NCBI RefSeq assembly: GCF_014647035.1 | Contig: NZ_BMOK01000020.1 | Coordinates: forward strand, 1 to 40,435 | Length of the DNA: 40,435 bases | Reading direction: 5' to 3' | From: Sporolactobacillus putidus | GTDB lineage: Bacteria > Bacillota > Bacilli > Bacillales > Sporolactobacillaceae | Shown here: one piece after another, positions 32,503 through 40,375 of the stretch | Layout of the letters: each line of letters starts with the position of its first letter | Numbering within the stretch: the stretch's first letter is position 1 | Made by a program: the position numbers and the translations under genes | Notes under the pieces: model-generated | Seen by the model: the letters and a program-made list of their open reading frames with translations, nothing else | Database searches by the model: none | What the model was told of the DNA's origin: nothing

Positions 32503-33233
32503 ATGCGCCGCACCTCCAAGTTTCCGGCAATCGCGGAGACGATCACTTTGACCTTTTGTTCCGCCTGATCATAGCCGTTCGTCTGGAAGGCAATGGATTC
32601 ATTTATGAGTCTGGGTTCCCGGTGGTCGAAAAAATCGGCCTGCCCGGCAACTACCGAATAACGCAGGGCAACTTCGACGCCATAGGGAACGAGAATGCGT
32701 ACTCGGCCGGCAAAGTGGCGGATGAAGATCACCGACTCTCTTTTTGGAAGAATCGTGTGGCTGAGATCAATCAGCGTGTCACCCGCGCCCGTCTGAATGT
32801 TGATATCCTGCCATTCATAATTCTGATGAGGTGTTTCCTGATTGCCGAACCATTTGTTTTTCAGCAGGACTGGGACCGCTTCGACACCCGTGCTGCCGTC
32901 ATTGTCCGATTTTTCGTTGAAACCGGGAATGATGCGTTTCGGGTGTTTCTTCGACTGAATAAAGTGAATAATGAAGATAATAAACAGAGCAATGATGATG
33001 AACTTAAGAACAATCAGGTTCAGAGCAGTGAAAACGAGCCCGATAACGCCAAACCAAAAAAGAAATTTTCCTTTGCCTGTTTTGCGGCGTTTATTCCCGT
33101 AGTGGATCATGACTCCGAAAAGAATGCAAGGGAAAAGAAAGCCCCAACCGCCGAAAGAGGTCTGTATGACAATCAAAAAAAGGCCGGTGATGAGTATCCA
33201 GCTGTATTTATCAGTTTTGAATGGTGCGAACAT
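32499..33233 (-). CDS. liaF: LiaF-like negative regulator of LiaRS
   Basis: This 244-residue protein has four hydrophobic segments in its first 95 residues and a C-terminal LiaF-type domain rich in beta strands (DINIQTGAGDTLIDLSHTILPKRESVIFIRHFAGRVRILVPYGVEV). LiaF inhibits LiaS in the absence of envelope stress. The start chosen is the ATG at 33233 (MFAPFKTDKYSW), though its ribosome binding site is weak; an in-frame GTG at 33299 lies inside the upstream hairpin and is less likely. The gene overlaps liaS by four bases. Confidence 0.9.
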   Translation of the reverse strand: MFAPFKTDKYSWILITGLFLIVIQTSFGGWGFLFPCILFGVMIHYGNKRRKTGKGKFLFWFGVIGLVFTALNLIVLKFIIIALFIIFIIHFIQSKKHPKRIIPGFNEKSDNDGSTGVEAVPVLLKNKWFGNQETPHQNYEWQDINIQTGAGDTLIDLSHTILPKRESVIFIRHFAGRVRILVPYGVEVALRYSVVAGQADFFDHREPRLINESIAFQTNGYDQAEQKVKVIVSAIAGNLEVRRI

Positions 33234-33283
33234 GAGGATATCATCTGCCTTTCTCAGATTGCCGGCAATCTGTATGTAGTAGA

Positions 33284-33314
33284 AAAGGCGTATGGACACG
33301 CCTTTCCCATTGTA
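33284..33314 (-). promoter_or_regulatory. Intergenic hairpin plus internal promoter between liaH and liaF
   Basis: AAAGGCGT and ACGCCTTT (33284-33291 with 33298-33305) form an eight-base stem followed on the minus strand by TTTTCT, a partial terminator after liaH. A leftward -10 TACAAT lies at 33309-33314 with a poor -35 (TAGCAA). Transcripts starting near 33302 would lack part of the stem and so escape termination. Confidence 0.5.
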
Positions 33315-33386
33315 GCATCGTTTGTTTAGACTTGCTATATATTGTGAAGCATTAAGATTTTCTGTACAACGCCGGATTTCCTCCGC

Positions 33387-34022
33387 TTATCCTTGCTTCT
33401 TTTCCAGCTCGCGTTCAAGATGGCTGATGCGCGCATCGATGGTGCTGTGATTGTAGTCCGCATTGATTTTCTGTTCCAGTCTTCCCAGGTACATCTCGCT
33501 TTCTTCAAAACTTGAGAAAGATTGTCCAAAAGCATTTTCAGGGTGGAGGATGCGGTCAATCCGGTGGGTGGCATTGGCGATATTTTCCCTGCTCATCAAT
33601 TCCATCCTTTTCAGATACATATCTTTCAGCTTCCGCTTCATTTCGGCGTATTTCTGTTCCAGCTGATCCAGCTGTTTGATTGTTGATTCATAGGAAGCTT
33701 TCAGGCGCTCCGCTTTCCGGGCGTAATCCGTTTGCTCCTGCAGCGCAAATTCGTACAGCTCGGTTTCTGAAGCCCGTTCAGCTACATCGGCCTGATGCTT
33801 CCGTTTCTCGGACATTTCGGCAGCCTGATGATATTCTTTAATGAATGTATCTTTCAGCACATACTGGCGATTGATCAGTTCCCGAACCCGCCCGACTTCT
33901 TTCTCGCAGCGGCGTAAATATTGGTTGAGCATGGCAATCGGGTTTTTCTGTTCCTTCTGGTCAAGCAGTTCATTGAGATCGGAGGAAATGGAATCCTTCA
34001 GTCGTGTAAATAAGTTGCTCAT
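33387..34022 (-). CDS. liaH: LiaH-like PspA/IM30 phage-shock protein
   Basis: This 211-residue protein is almost entirely coiled coil, as in PspA/IM30/LiaH proteins that form rings and protect the membrane. The start MSNLFTRLKDSISSDLNELLDQKEQKNPIAMLNQYLRRCEKEVG is characteristic, including the ..NP..ML.Q.. segment. The ATG at 34022 follows AAGGGAGCG; an in-frame ATG at 34106 overlaps liaI and is unlikely. It is the main effector of the lia response. Confidence 0.93.
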   Translation of the reverse strand: MSNLFTRLKDSISSDLNELLDQKEQKNPIAMLNQYLRRCEKEVGRVRELINRQYVLKDTFIKEYHQAAEMSEKRKHQADVAERASETELYEFALQEQTDYARKAERLKASYESTIKQLDQLEQKYAEMKRKLKDMYLKRMELMSRENIANATHRIDRILHPENAFGQSFSSFEESEMYLGRLEQKINADYNHSTIDARISHLERELEKKQG

Positions 34023-34087
34023 TTTTTTCGCTCCCTTAAAGTTGTTTTCCTGTTTCATCGCGTAGAGTTTGTGTCCGGCCTGAGCGG

Positions 34088-34426
34088 TTACATCATTTCT
34101 TTCCACTGCTTTTCAAAGTTGTCGAAAGGATCATCAGGTTCAGGTTCGTTGATTTTGTTCTTTTTCCATGATTTGTACACGAAGTAGATAGCCGCGAGCG
34201 CAACAATACCGATGATCGCAGGCACATTGCCGATCGAGAAGAACAAGGCGATCATCCCGATCAGCGCCCAGAAAATTTTACTTCCGGCAGAGTTCGCACG
34301 GGTAAATTTTCTGAAAGCGAAGTAAAGAATCGCCAGGCTGACCATAAGGGCGATCAGTGAACCGATGTGCGCCAGAAAAACGAACACGGCAATGATTCCG
34401 AGTACAAAGAGTCCGAATTTTTTCAT
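34088..34426 (-). CDS. liaI: LiaI-like small membrane protein
   Basis: This 112-residue protein has two or three membrane helices and a short acidic, hydrophilic tail (PEPDDPFDNFEKQWKEMM). Its position directly upstream of liaH matches LiaI, the membrane anchor for LiaH. AAAGGGGGAAAACAGTC precedes the ATG. It is the first gene of the leftward operon. LiaI proteins are variable in sequence, so the name rests largely on context. Confidence 0.82.
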   Translation of the reverse strand: MKKFGLFVLGIIAVFVFLAHIGSLIALMVSLAILYFAFRKFTRANSAGSKIFWALIGMIALFFSIGNVPAIIGIVALAAIYFVYKSWKKNKINEPEPDDPFDNFEKQWKEMM

Positions 34427-34479
34427 GACTGTTTTCCCCCTTTCCTTGATTCAATCATACAAAAAGACAGGGGGACGGA

Positions 34480-34531
34480 TAATGAGCCGCAGCTGTATTT
34501 TTATCTACGGCTGAAGACTTATTAATGAGCC
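34480..34531 (-). promoter_or_regulatory. liaI upstream region with 9-bp direct repeats
   Basis: TAATGAGCC occurs at 34480-34488 and 34523-34531, 43 bases apart. A leftward -10-like TATGAT lies between the repeats and liaI with no good -35, as expected for an activator-dependent promoter. Whether the repeats bind LiaR is unknown. Confidence 0.3.
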
Positions 34532-34560
34532 TGTATGATAAGGGAGGCGAAGCGGGGAAA

Positions 34561-34584
34561 GGGGGGCGGCATTTGCCGTCCCCC
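34561..34584 (-). terminator. Hairpin after gsaB
   Basis: GGGGG and CGGC on one side pair with GCCG and CCCCC around an ATTT loop. The minus-strand tail is only TTTCCCC, so it is a strong stem but a weak terminator for the leftward gsaB. Confidence 0.55.
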
Positions 34585-34616
34585 TGATCAATCTGTATGG
34601 TTGAATGAAACAATTT

Positions 34617-35909
34617 TTATTTAGCAAGCTTTGAGAACGCGTAGTCAACGGCGCCGAGTGTATCGTCGATGTCTTTTTCCGTATGCTCGGTCGTCAGGAA
34701 CCAGGCTTCGTACTTAGAAGGCGCCAAATTGATGCCCTTCTCGAGCATGAGCTTAAAGAAGTGTCCGAACATCTCGCTGTCCGTTGCTTTCGCCTCGTCA
34801 TAGTTTGTCACTTTGTGATCCGAGAAATACAGGGTCATCGCGCCGACGATCCGGTTAACGGCGATTGGAAGATGATAGTTTTCGTTAATCGAAAAAATTC
34901 CGTCTTCCAGCTTCTTGCCGAGACGCTCCATTTCTTCATAGATTCCCGGTGTCTGCAGCACTTCGAGACAGGCAATGCCGCTTGCCATCGAAAGGGGGTT
35001 GCCTGCCATGGTTCCTGCCTGATAAGCTGGGCCTAGCGGGGCGACTTCATCCATAATTTCCTTTTTGCCGCCGTATGCGCCGATCGGCAGGCCTCCGCCA
35101 ATGATTTTGCCCATAGCCGTCAGGTCGGGGATGACACCGAGGTAATTCTGCGCGCCGCCGTACATGAAACGGAACGCCGTGATCACTTCGTCAAAGATGA
35201 CCACGGATCCGGCTTTGTGAGCGATGCGGTTAATCGCTTCGAGAAAACCGGGTTCCGGCATCACCATACCAAAATTGCCGACAATCGGTTCGACAAGAAC
35301 GCCGGCGATATCGTCGCCCCATCGGTCAAAGGCCTGCTGAAGCGTATCTACATTATTATAAGGAACGGTAATGACTTCATGTGCCGTGCTTTCCGTGACA
35401 CCGGCGGAATCGGGAGAACCAAGTGTGGAAGGACCCGAACCCGCGGCAACGAGCACGAGATCAAAATGGCCGTGGTAGCAACCGGCAAACTTCAGAATTT
35501 TTTTACGGCCAGTATAGGCGCGTGCAACACGCACGGTCGTCATCACGGATTCGGTTCCTGAGTTCGTAAAGCGGACTTTATCCATTGAAGGGATCGCTTT
35601 CTTGAGCATAATCGCAAGTTCTGTTTCCAGTTTTGTCGGTGTTCCATAAAGAACGCCAAGCTCAGCCTGCTTCTTGATGGCTTCTGTGATGTGAGGGTGC
35701 GCGAAACCGGTGATGATCGGTCCGTAGGCCGCCAGATAGTCGATGTAGCGATTATCATCTTCGTCCCAGAAATAGGCGCCCTTTCCCTTTTTCATAAAAA
35801 CCGGAGCGCCCCCGCCTACCGCAGCGAAAGAACGTGACGGGCTGTTGACACCTCCGACGATATTTTCCAAAGCTTCATCGTAAAGCTTTTCAGATGTTTT
35901 GATGTCCAT
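34617..35909 (-). CDS. gsaB: Glutamate-1-semialdehyde 2,1-aminomutase (GsaB/HemL)
   Basis: This PLP enzyme makes 5-aminolevulinate for tetrapyrrole synthesis. The 430-residue protein has [42 protein letters not shown] and the cofactor lysine Lys268 in [18 protein letters not shown]. subtilis has two such enzymes: hemL in the hem cluster and gsaB next to ygaF(bcp)-perR. Here bcp and perR follow within 3 kb, so this is the gsaB type. AAGGAG about ten bases before the ATG supports the start. Confidence 0.93.
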   Translation of the reverse strand: MDIKTSEKLYDEALENIVGGVNSPSRSFAAVGGGAPVFMKKGKGAYFWDEDDNRYIDYLAAYGPIITGFAHPHITEAIKKQAELGVLYGTPTKLETELAIMLKKAIPSMDKVRFTNSGTESVMTTVRVARAYTGRKKILKFAGCYHGHFDLVLVAAGSGPSTLGSPDSAGVTESTAHEVITVPYNNVDTLQQAFDRWGDDIAGVLVEPIVGNFGMVMPEPGFLEAINRIAHKAGSVVIFDEVITAFRFMYGGAQNYLGVIPDLTAMGKIIGGGLPIGAYGGKKEIMDEVAPLGPAYQAGTMAGNPLSMASGIACLEVLQTPGIYEEMERLGKKLEDGIFSINENYHLPIAVNRIVGAMTLYFSDHKVTNYDEAKATDSEMFGHFFKLMLEKGINLAPSKYEAWFLTTEHTEKDIDDTLGAVDYAFSKLAK

Positions 35910-36064
35910 GAATCCTGTCGCTCCTTTAAAATAAATACTTCGGCCGTGCGCTTTGTCCCGGAAAGTTGTCAGAGCGCCGGCCAGAATCAGTATCTAATAC
36001 TTGGATGAATTTTACAAGCCGCTCCTGGTGATATATGTACTGAAAATCCGCAAACGGCCGCCTC

Positions 36065-36691
36065 TTACTCAAACATCCGGTGATTCATTAATGATACGAA
36101 ATGTTCAAGAATGCGCGCGGTCAATCCCCAAATGGTCCGTCCCTTATAGTCATAGAAGGGTTCGATGATTTTCCGGTCTCTGAAGGAGTAATTGTGCCCG
36201 GAAACGATCCGCTCAAAGGGGAAATTCTGATCGGGATTTGCAGAAAGACTCAGCGTATATTTCTCGGGCATCTGTTTCATCAGCCAGGGGAGAGGAACGG
36301 TAAAAACTTCAGCCACTTCCTCAGGATTGGGGATGGGGACAGTCCCAGATTCGATCTCGCCGACGAAGGGATAAATGAATAAATCGGACGTTGCGATGCA
36401 CGTTCCCATCCGGCCGATGACTTTGATCGACTCTCTCGGAACGCCGAGTTCCTCACACGTTTCCCTAATAGCCGTTTCCCGCAGAGAAGCATCTATTTTT
36501 TCACTTCGTCCGCCGGGAAAGCAGACATCACCCGGTTGTCTGCTTAACTGCTCCGAACGGACTTCAAGCAAGATATCCCAGGTATCATCTTTCGGGATAA
36601 GAGGAATTAAAACCGATGATTTCATGGCCACGTCCTCGCCCATGATGGTACCGTCATTCTCAATTCGTCTCTGAATACTGTTTAAATCCAT
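36065..36691 (-). CDS. NUDIX hydrolase, probable CoA pyrophosphatase
   Basis: This 208-residue protein has the Nudix box (GGRSEKIDASLRETAIRETC then EELGV, about residues 61-85) preceded by LLEVRSEQLSRQPGDVCFPGG, the motif that marks CoA-diphosphatase members (YeaB/NUDT7 type). These cleave CoA to phosphopantetheine and 3',5'-ADP. The ATG at 36691 follows AGGTGA by six bases. The gene faces away from the adjacent oxidoreductase gene; they start about 120 bases apart. Confidence 0.88.
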   Translation of the reverse strand: MDLNSIQRRIENDGTIMGEDVAMKSSVLIPLIPKDDTWDILLEVRSEQLSRQPGDVCFPGGRSEKIDASLRETAIRETCEELGVPRESIKVIGRMGTCIATSDLFIYPFVGEIESGTVPIPNPEEVAEVFTVPLPWLMKQMPEKYTLSLSANPDQNFPFERIVSGHNYSFRDRKIIEPFYDYKGRTIWGLTARILEHFVSLMNHRMFE

Positions 36692-36809
36692 CTGATCACC
36701 TGCAGTCCAACTATTCTTTCCCATTTTAACACATTCTTCCACGACAGACGCAGCCTATGATTTGAGTAATTGTGCAACTTTTGAGAGAATAAGGACAGAG
36801 GTGATTGTA

Positions 36810-37808
36810 ATGAGGGCAGTTGTTCATCAGGGCCGCGCGGATTTCGAGGGACTGAGCTACCGCGCGGATTTTCCCGATCCCGCACCGGGACCGGGGGAGG
36901 TCAGAGTCGCGCTGAAATCAGCCGGACTGAATCATCGTGATCTGTTTATCGTTCAGAAGCGCCATCAAGCGGAGGATCCGGCGCTTGTTATCGGCTCGGA
37001 CGGCGCCGGCATCGTTTCCGGGGTCGGAGAAAATGTAACCAGCGTGCATGTCGGTGATGAGGTGGTCATTATCCCCAGTCTTCGCTGGCAGAAGAAGTCG
37101 CCGGCTCCGCCCGATGACTTTGACATTCTTGGTTTTCCGGACAATGGCACCCTTGCGGAAAGCATTGTGGTTTCCGAGAAACAAGTGGCAGCGAAACCCG
37201 GCTATCTGACATGGGAAGAGGCCGGAGTTCTCCCGCTGTCCGCTTTGACCGGGTATCGCGCACTGTTCACAAGAGGCGGATTGAAGCCGGGGGATACGGT
37301 TTTCATTCCGGGCATTGGCAGCGGCGTTGCGACATATATGCTGCAAATGGCCAAAGCGGTTGGCGCCAGAGTTATTGTGTCTTCAAGAAGTTCCGAAAAA
37401 CTCGACAGAGCAAAAACCATGGGCGCGGATATTGTGCTGAACAATGAACAGAACTGGACGGAAGCTGTCGGAGATATTACCGTCGATCTGGTGATTGAGA
37501 GTGTCGGTGCCGCGACTTTCAATCGATCGCTTGCTTTATTGAAACCGGGCGGAACAATCGTCACTTTTGGAGCATCGGCCGGTGATGAAGTTTCGATTGA
37601 TCTGCGGCAATTTTTCTACAAACAATGGAATCTTCATGGGACGACTATGGGCAGTATCGAAGAGTTTTACGAAATGCTGAATTTATTTAATAAGTTCCAG
37701 ATTCATCCGGTTGTTGACCGATCCTTTGAATTAAAAGATGCCGGAGAAGCCCTGAAGCGCCTGATGACAGGCAGCCAGTTCGGAAAAATAGCGATTCTAA
37801 TCGGCTGA
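36810..37808 (+). CDS. Zinc-type NADPH:quinone oxidoreductase / medium-chain dehydrogenase
   Basis: This 332-residue protein belongs to the medium-chain dehydrogenase superfamily. It shows an N-terminal GroES-like fold (MRAVVHQGRADFEGLSYRAD... SAGLNHRDLFIV), VIGSDGAGIVSGVG, GYRALFTRGGLKPGDTVFIPGIGSGVATYML (nucleotide-binding GxGxxG-like) and VTFGASAGDE. Catalytic-zinc cysteine is not evident, which suits the quinone-oxidoreductase branch. The ATG at 36810 follows AGAGGTGA. Substrate is unknown; reduction of quinones or reactive aldehydes would fit the redox context (bcp and perR follow). Confidence 0.87.
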   Translation: MRAVVHQGRADFEGLSYRADFPDPAPGPGEVRVALKSAGLNHRDLFIVQKRHQAEDPALVIGSDGAGIVSGVGENVTSVHVGDEVVIIPSLRWQKKSPAPPDDFDILGFPDNGTLAESIVVSEKQVAAKPGYLTWEEAGVLPLSALTGYRALFTRGGLKPGDTVFIPGIGSGVATYMLQMAKAVGARVIVSSRSSEKLDRAKTMGADIVLNNEQNWTEAVGDITVDLVIESVGAATFNRSLALLKPGGTIVTFGASAGDEVSIDLRQFFYKQWNLHGTTMGSIEEFYEMLNLFNKFQIHPVVDRSFELKDAGEALKRLMTGSQFGKIAILIG

Positions 37809-37813
37809 AGGAC

Positions 37814-37846
37814 CCGGAGAAGGGACGGACACTCATTCCGGTTTTT
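37814..37846 (+). terminator. Terminator after oxidoreductase gene
   Basis: CCGGA (37814-37818) pairs with TCCGG (37837-37841), followed by five T residues. Short stem with a long loop, so moderate. Confidence 0.55.
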
Positions 37847-37976
37847 GCTGTCGGACGAATAATCGGCGGCGGCGGATTTCCGGTTCATATAGAAAATTCG
37901 GTTGTTTGAATCATAGTGAAGCCTTCTGAATCAGCCGAAGATGTTTTATAAACTTATTTGAAGGAGATTATTAACA

Positions 37977-38444
37977 ATGCTCAAAGCGGAAGAAACGGCA
38001 CCTGAATTCACGTTGAAGTCAACAGAAGGCGAAGATGTTTCTTTGTCCGATTTCAGAGGGAAAAATGTTGTCCTCTACTTTTATCCGAAAGACATGACTC
38101 CGGGCTGCACAACGGAGGCATGCGATTTTCGTGATCAGAACAGCCTTTTTGAAGATTTAAATACGAAGGTGGTTGGAATCAGTCCGGATCCTGTTGAAAA
38201 ACATCAGAAGTTTGTGGAAAAACACGGACTTCCCTTCACGCTTCTTGCGGATACGGACCATGATATAGCGGAAACTTACGGAAGCTGGCAGAAAAAGAAA
38301 AGTTTTGGCAAGGAGTACATGGGTATTGTCCGCTCAACCTTTGTTATTGATAAAGAGGGGAAGATCGCAAAGGTTTGGCCTAAGGTGAAGGTCAGCGGAC
38401 ATGTTGAGGAAGTTTTTCAATACGTCAAGGAACACCTGAGCTGA
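37977..38444 (+). CDS. bcp: Bcp-type thiol peroxidase (peroxiredoxin Q)
   Basis: This 155-residue thioredoxin-dependent peroxidase reduces hydrogen and organic peroxides. The peroxidatic Cys44 and resolving Cys49 lie in DMTPGCTTEACDFRD, and the Thr and Arg of the active site (TPGC; VRSTFVIDKEG) are present. AAGGAG precedes the ATG. It lies upstream of perR as ygaF does in B. subtilis. PerR control is plausible but no good PerR box was seen directly upstream. Confidence 0.95.
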   Translation: MLKAEETAPEFTLKSTEGEDVSLSDFRGKNVVLYFYPKDMTPGCTTEACDFRDQNSLFEDLNTKVVGISPDPVEKHQKFVEKHGLPFTLLADTDHDIAETYGSWQKKKSFGKEYMGIVRSTFVIDKEGKIAKVWPKVKVSGHVEEVFQYVKEHLS

Positions 38445-38465
38445 CTTAAACGGTATTTCTCAAAA

Positions 38466-38490
38466 AAAACCGGGGTTTCCCGGTTTTTTT
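38466..38490 (+). terminator. Terminator after bcp
   Basis: AAACCGGG pairs with CCCGGTTT around a GTTT loop and a T run follows. On the opposite strand an A-rich lead also gives T residues. Confidence 0.93.
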
Positions 38491-38880
38491 ATTGAATTAA
38501 ATCGATATTTTTTCAATTCTCAACAAAGAACGGTATGCACGCCGTCTTTTTTCAGAATAAAACAGAAGAATCATGATGTAAACTCATATTTTTTCACTGA
38601 ATTTTGGACGACAAATAGAATTTTCCTGATATAATAAAGCTCGGCAGTGACTTCTTCAATCGCAGATGTAAACGGCGCGATAGTCCGGCGAATTTTCAAT
38701 ACATAGAAGTACTGGAAAATGATTAACCTAGTAGTGACTGTATTTTTATTGAAACAAAGAAATATAAATAAGGAAGACGCTAATGGATGAGATGCGGCTC
38801 TGAAGGATGCTCCGGCTCCCTGCCGCTGCTTGAAGGAACGGCCCGATCGCGCCTGTTTTTCTATAGATAGTATCCCGGCG

Positions 38881-38929
38881 TTGACAGAATCAGCCCGTTC
38901 AATGTAAACTGAAAATATAATTATAACTA
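38881..38929 (+). promoter_or_regulatory. perR promoter with PerR-like box
   Basis: TTGACA at 38881-38886 is followed 17-18 bases later by a TAAACT-like -10. Bases 38915-38929 resemble the PerR consensus (10 of 14 defined positions, with a perfect TATAAT-type left half), placed at the predicted start of transcription. An ATAATCAG/CTGATTAT inverted repeat (loop TGTTCT) lies at about 38940-38961. The rest of 38491-38880 holds no gene; a promoter-like TATAAT lies near 38630-38637. Confidence 0.5.
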
Positions 38930-38998
38930 TTTTAATTTGATAATCAGTGTTCTCTGATTATGATAATTAATGCCGGTTCGAAAGTGAGGTGCATGGCG

Positions 38999-39451
38999 AT
39001 GAGCAAAGATGCTGTAACCGTTGAAAAAGCGATTGATTTGCTAAAGGATTCCGGTGTCCGGATTACACCGCAACGTCATGCGATTCTTGAATATCTGGTC
39101 GTCTCCGATGCGCATCCCACAGCGGATGAGATCTATAAGGATCTCGAGCATAAATTTCCAAACATGAGTGTCGCAACGGTGTACAACAATTTACGCGTTT
39201 TTAAAAAGACCGGGTTGGTTAAAGAACTGACTTACGGTGATTCATCAAGCCGTTTTGATTTTTCAACAAAGCAGCACTATCATATTATCTGCAGCAGATG
39301 CGGGAAAATTGTGGATTTCTTTTACCCTGGATTGGACGAGGTCGAAGCGCTGGCGGCCCAAGTGACCGGATTTGTTGTGGATCATCACAGGCTTGAGGTT
39401 TACGGAATTTGCCCCGACTGCCAGAAAAAAGAAACCGAACAGAATCAATGA
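38999..39451 (+). CDS. perR: PerR, peroxide-sensing Fur-family repressor
   Basis: PerR is a metal-dependent repressor inactivated when bound Fe(II) catalyses oxidation of its own histidines. The 150-residue protein has a winged helix with [14 protein letters not shown] and [14 protein letters not shown]. The metal residues sit at a constant +2 offset from B. subtilis PerR: His39, Asp87, His93, His95 and Asp106, with structural zinc cysteines 98, 101, 138 and 141. Asp106 (rather than Glu, as in Fur) supports PerR over Fur. I start at the ATG at 38999, seven bases after AGGTG; another ATG two codons upstream is too close. Targets probably include bcp and other oxidative-stress genes. Confidence 0.93.
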   Translation: MSKDAVTVEKAIDLLKDSGVRITPQRHAILEYLVVSDAHPTADEIYKDLEHKFPNMSVATVYNNLRVFKKTGLVKELTYGDSSSRFDFSTKQHYHIICSRCGKIVDFFYPGLDEVEALAAQVTGFVVDHHRLEVYGICPDCQKKETEQNQ

Positions 39452-39520
39452 CATAGAAGGGGATTTCCATGGGATCCTGCTTTATGGGTTGATCGCTTCC
39501 ATTCATAAAGATTTGAAGTG

Positions 39521-39545
39521 CCGGGCATCAGAGTCCGGTTTTTTT
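39521..39545 (+). terminator. Probable terminator after perR
   Basis: CCGG (39521-39524) pairs with CCGG (39535-39538) and seven T residues follow (39539-39545). Short stem, good T tract. Confidence 0.55.
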
Positions 39546-39611
39546 GTACTAAGAAATATAAAATTTCTAAGGATTATAGGATTAGTGGCCAAACAAAATC
39601 ACCCCGGCCTG

Positions 39612-39696
39612 CGGCGTGTTCGGCATTAGGACGTTCTGGCCCCCGCAACTAAGGCAACGCCCGCGCCAAAGGCTTGGCGAAGCCAGGGTTTCTAAT
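39612..39696 (-). repeat. 85-bp dispersed repeat, copy 2
   Basis: Reverse complement of copy 1 at 19864-19948 with 75 of 85 identical positions. On its own strand it contains three consecutive triloop hairpins built from GGC/GCC (loops TTC, TTT and GTT). No coding potential. It separates perR from the rrn control region. The interval 39697-39870 shows nothing I can name. Confidence 0.92.
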
Positions 39697-39871
39697 ATAA
39701 ACTGTCACTTTCCTACATGATCACGTCTTCCGTATAAAGCCGACGCACGCCGGTCGTGAATAATGGAAGCTTTCCGCCCGATTATGGCTGAGTGCGCGGT
39801 CCGTTTTCTCAGATTACGGCAGAGAGACTTTGTTCGGAAATAGGCGGCATTTTTCTCAGATCAAGCATTAT

Positions 39872-39935
39872 TTGAAAATTGAGTTTTTATCAGTATAAAA
39901 TGGATATTGACGTAGGCGTAATTACGTGATAAATT
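39872..39935 (+). promoter_or_regulatory. Two distal rrn promoter candidates
   Basis: TTGAAA (39872-39877), 16 bases, TATAAA (39894-39899); then TTGACG (39907-39912), 17 bases, TAAATT (39930-39935). They precede the better P1/P2 pair and may add to rRNA transcription. Confidence 0.45.
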
Positions 39936-40022
39936 ATATGACGTTGTCTTTAAGCGAGGGAATTTTGAACAGGCTCTCTGCCGTTCAAGCCAGTTACAGA
40001 TCCTGTTTTTATATGAGGCTTA

Positions 40023-40051
40023 TTGACATGTTTGATAATGCATGTTAGAAT
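40023..40051 (+). promoter_or_regulatory. rrn P1 promoter
   Basis: Perfect TTGACA (40023-40028), 17-base spacer and TAGAAT (40046-40051), about 325 bases before 16S rRNA. Confidence 0.88.
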
Positions 40052-40141
40052 TCTTGTTGTCTTTTTAGAACCTCTTGTTGTTGAATCAAGCCAAACATAA
40101 TGTTTAAAGACTTTTAAAATGTGTTTATCTAAAAAAAGTTG

Positions 40142-40170
40142 TTGACATAATTCGGCTGAAGAGGTACAAT
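40142..40170 (+). promoter_or_regulatory. rrn P2 promoter
   Basis: Perfect TTGACA (40142-40147), 17-base spacer and TACAAT (40165-40170). It is followed by the antitermination leader. Confidence 0.9.
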
Positions 40171-40189
40171 AATTAAGTTGCTTTTTGAA

Positions 40190-40337
40190 TGTTCCTTGAA
40201 AACTGAACAAAAGCCAAGCGTGATTGAAAAAGGGCAAACCCTTGAATCAATTCAAAAAAAGCTATGGATTCAAACAACTTCCACAGGATGTGGTGGCTTC
40301 CGCGTTGCGTACAGGACGTACGCGGTTTTAGCGGAAG
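40190..40337 (+). promoter_or_regulatory. rRNA leader: boxA-like element and processing stem
   Basis: TGTTCCTTGAAAACT (40190-40204) is the boxA-like antitermination site of Bacillus rrn leaders. TGATT and AAGGG pair with CCCTT and AATCA at 40221-40249. CTTCCGC (40297-40303) pairs with GCGGAAG (40331-40337), enclosing GCGTAC/GTACGC; this may be part of the RNase III processing region before 16S. Confidence 0.8.
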
Positions 40338-40375
40338 TTCCGCTCTTGTGAATGAACGATAGTAAGCAAGCACTA

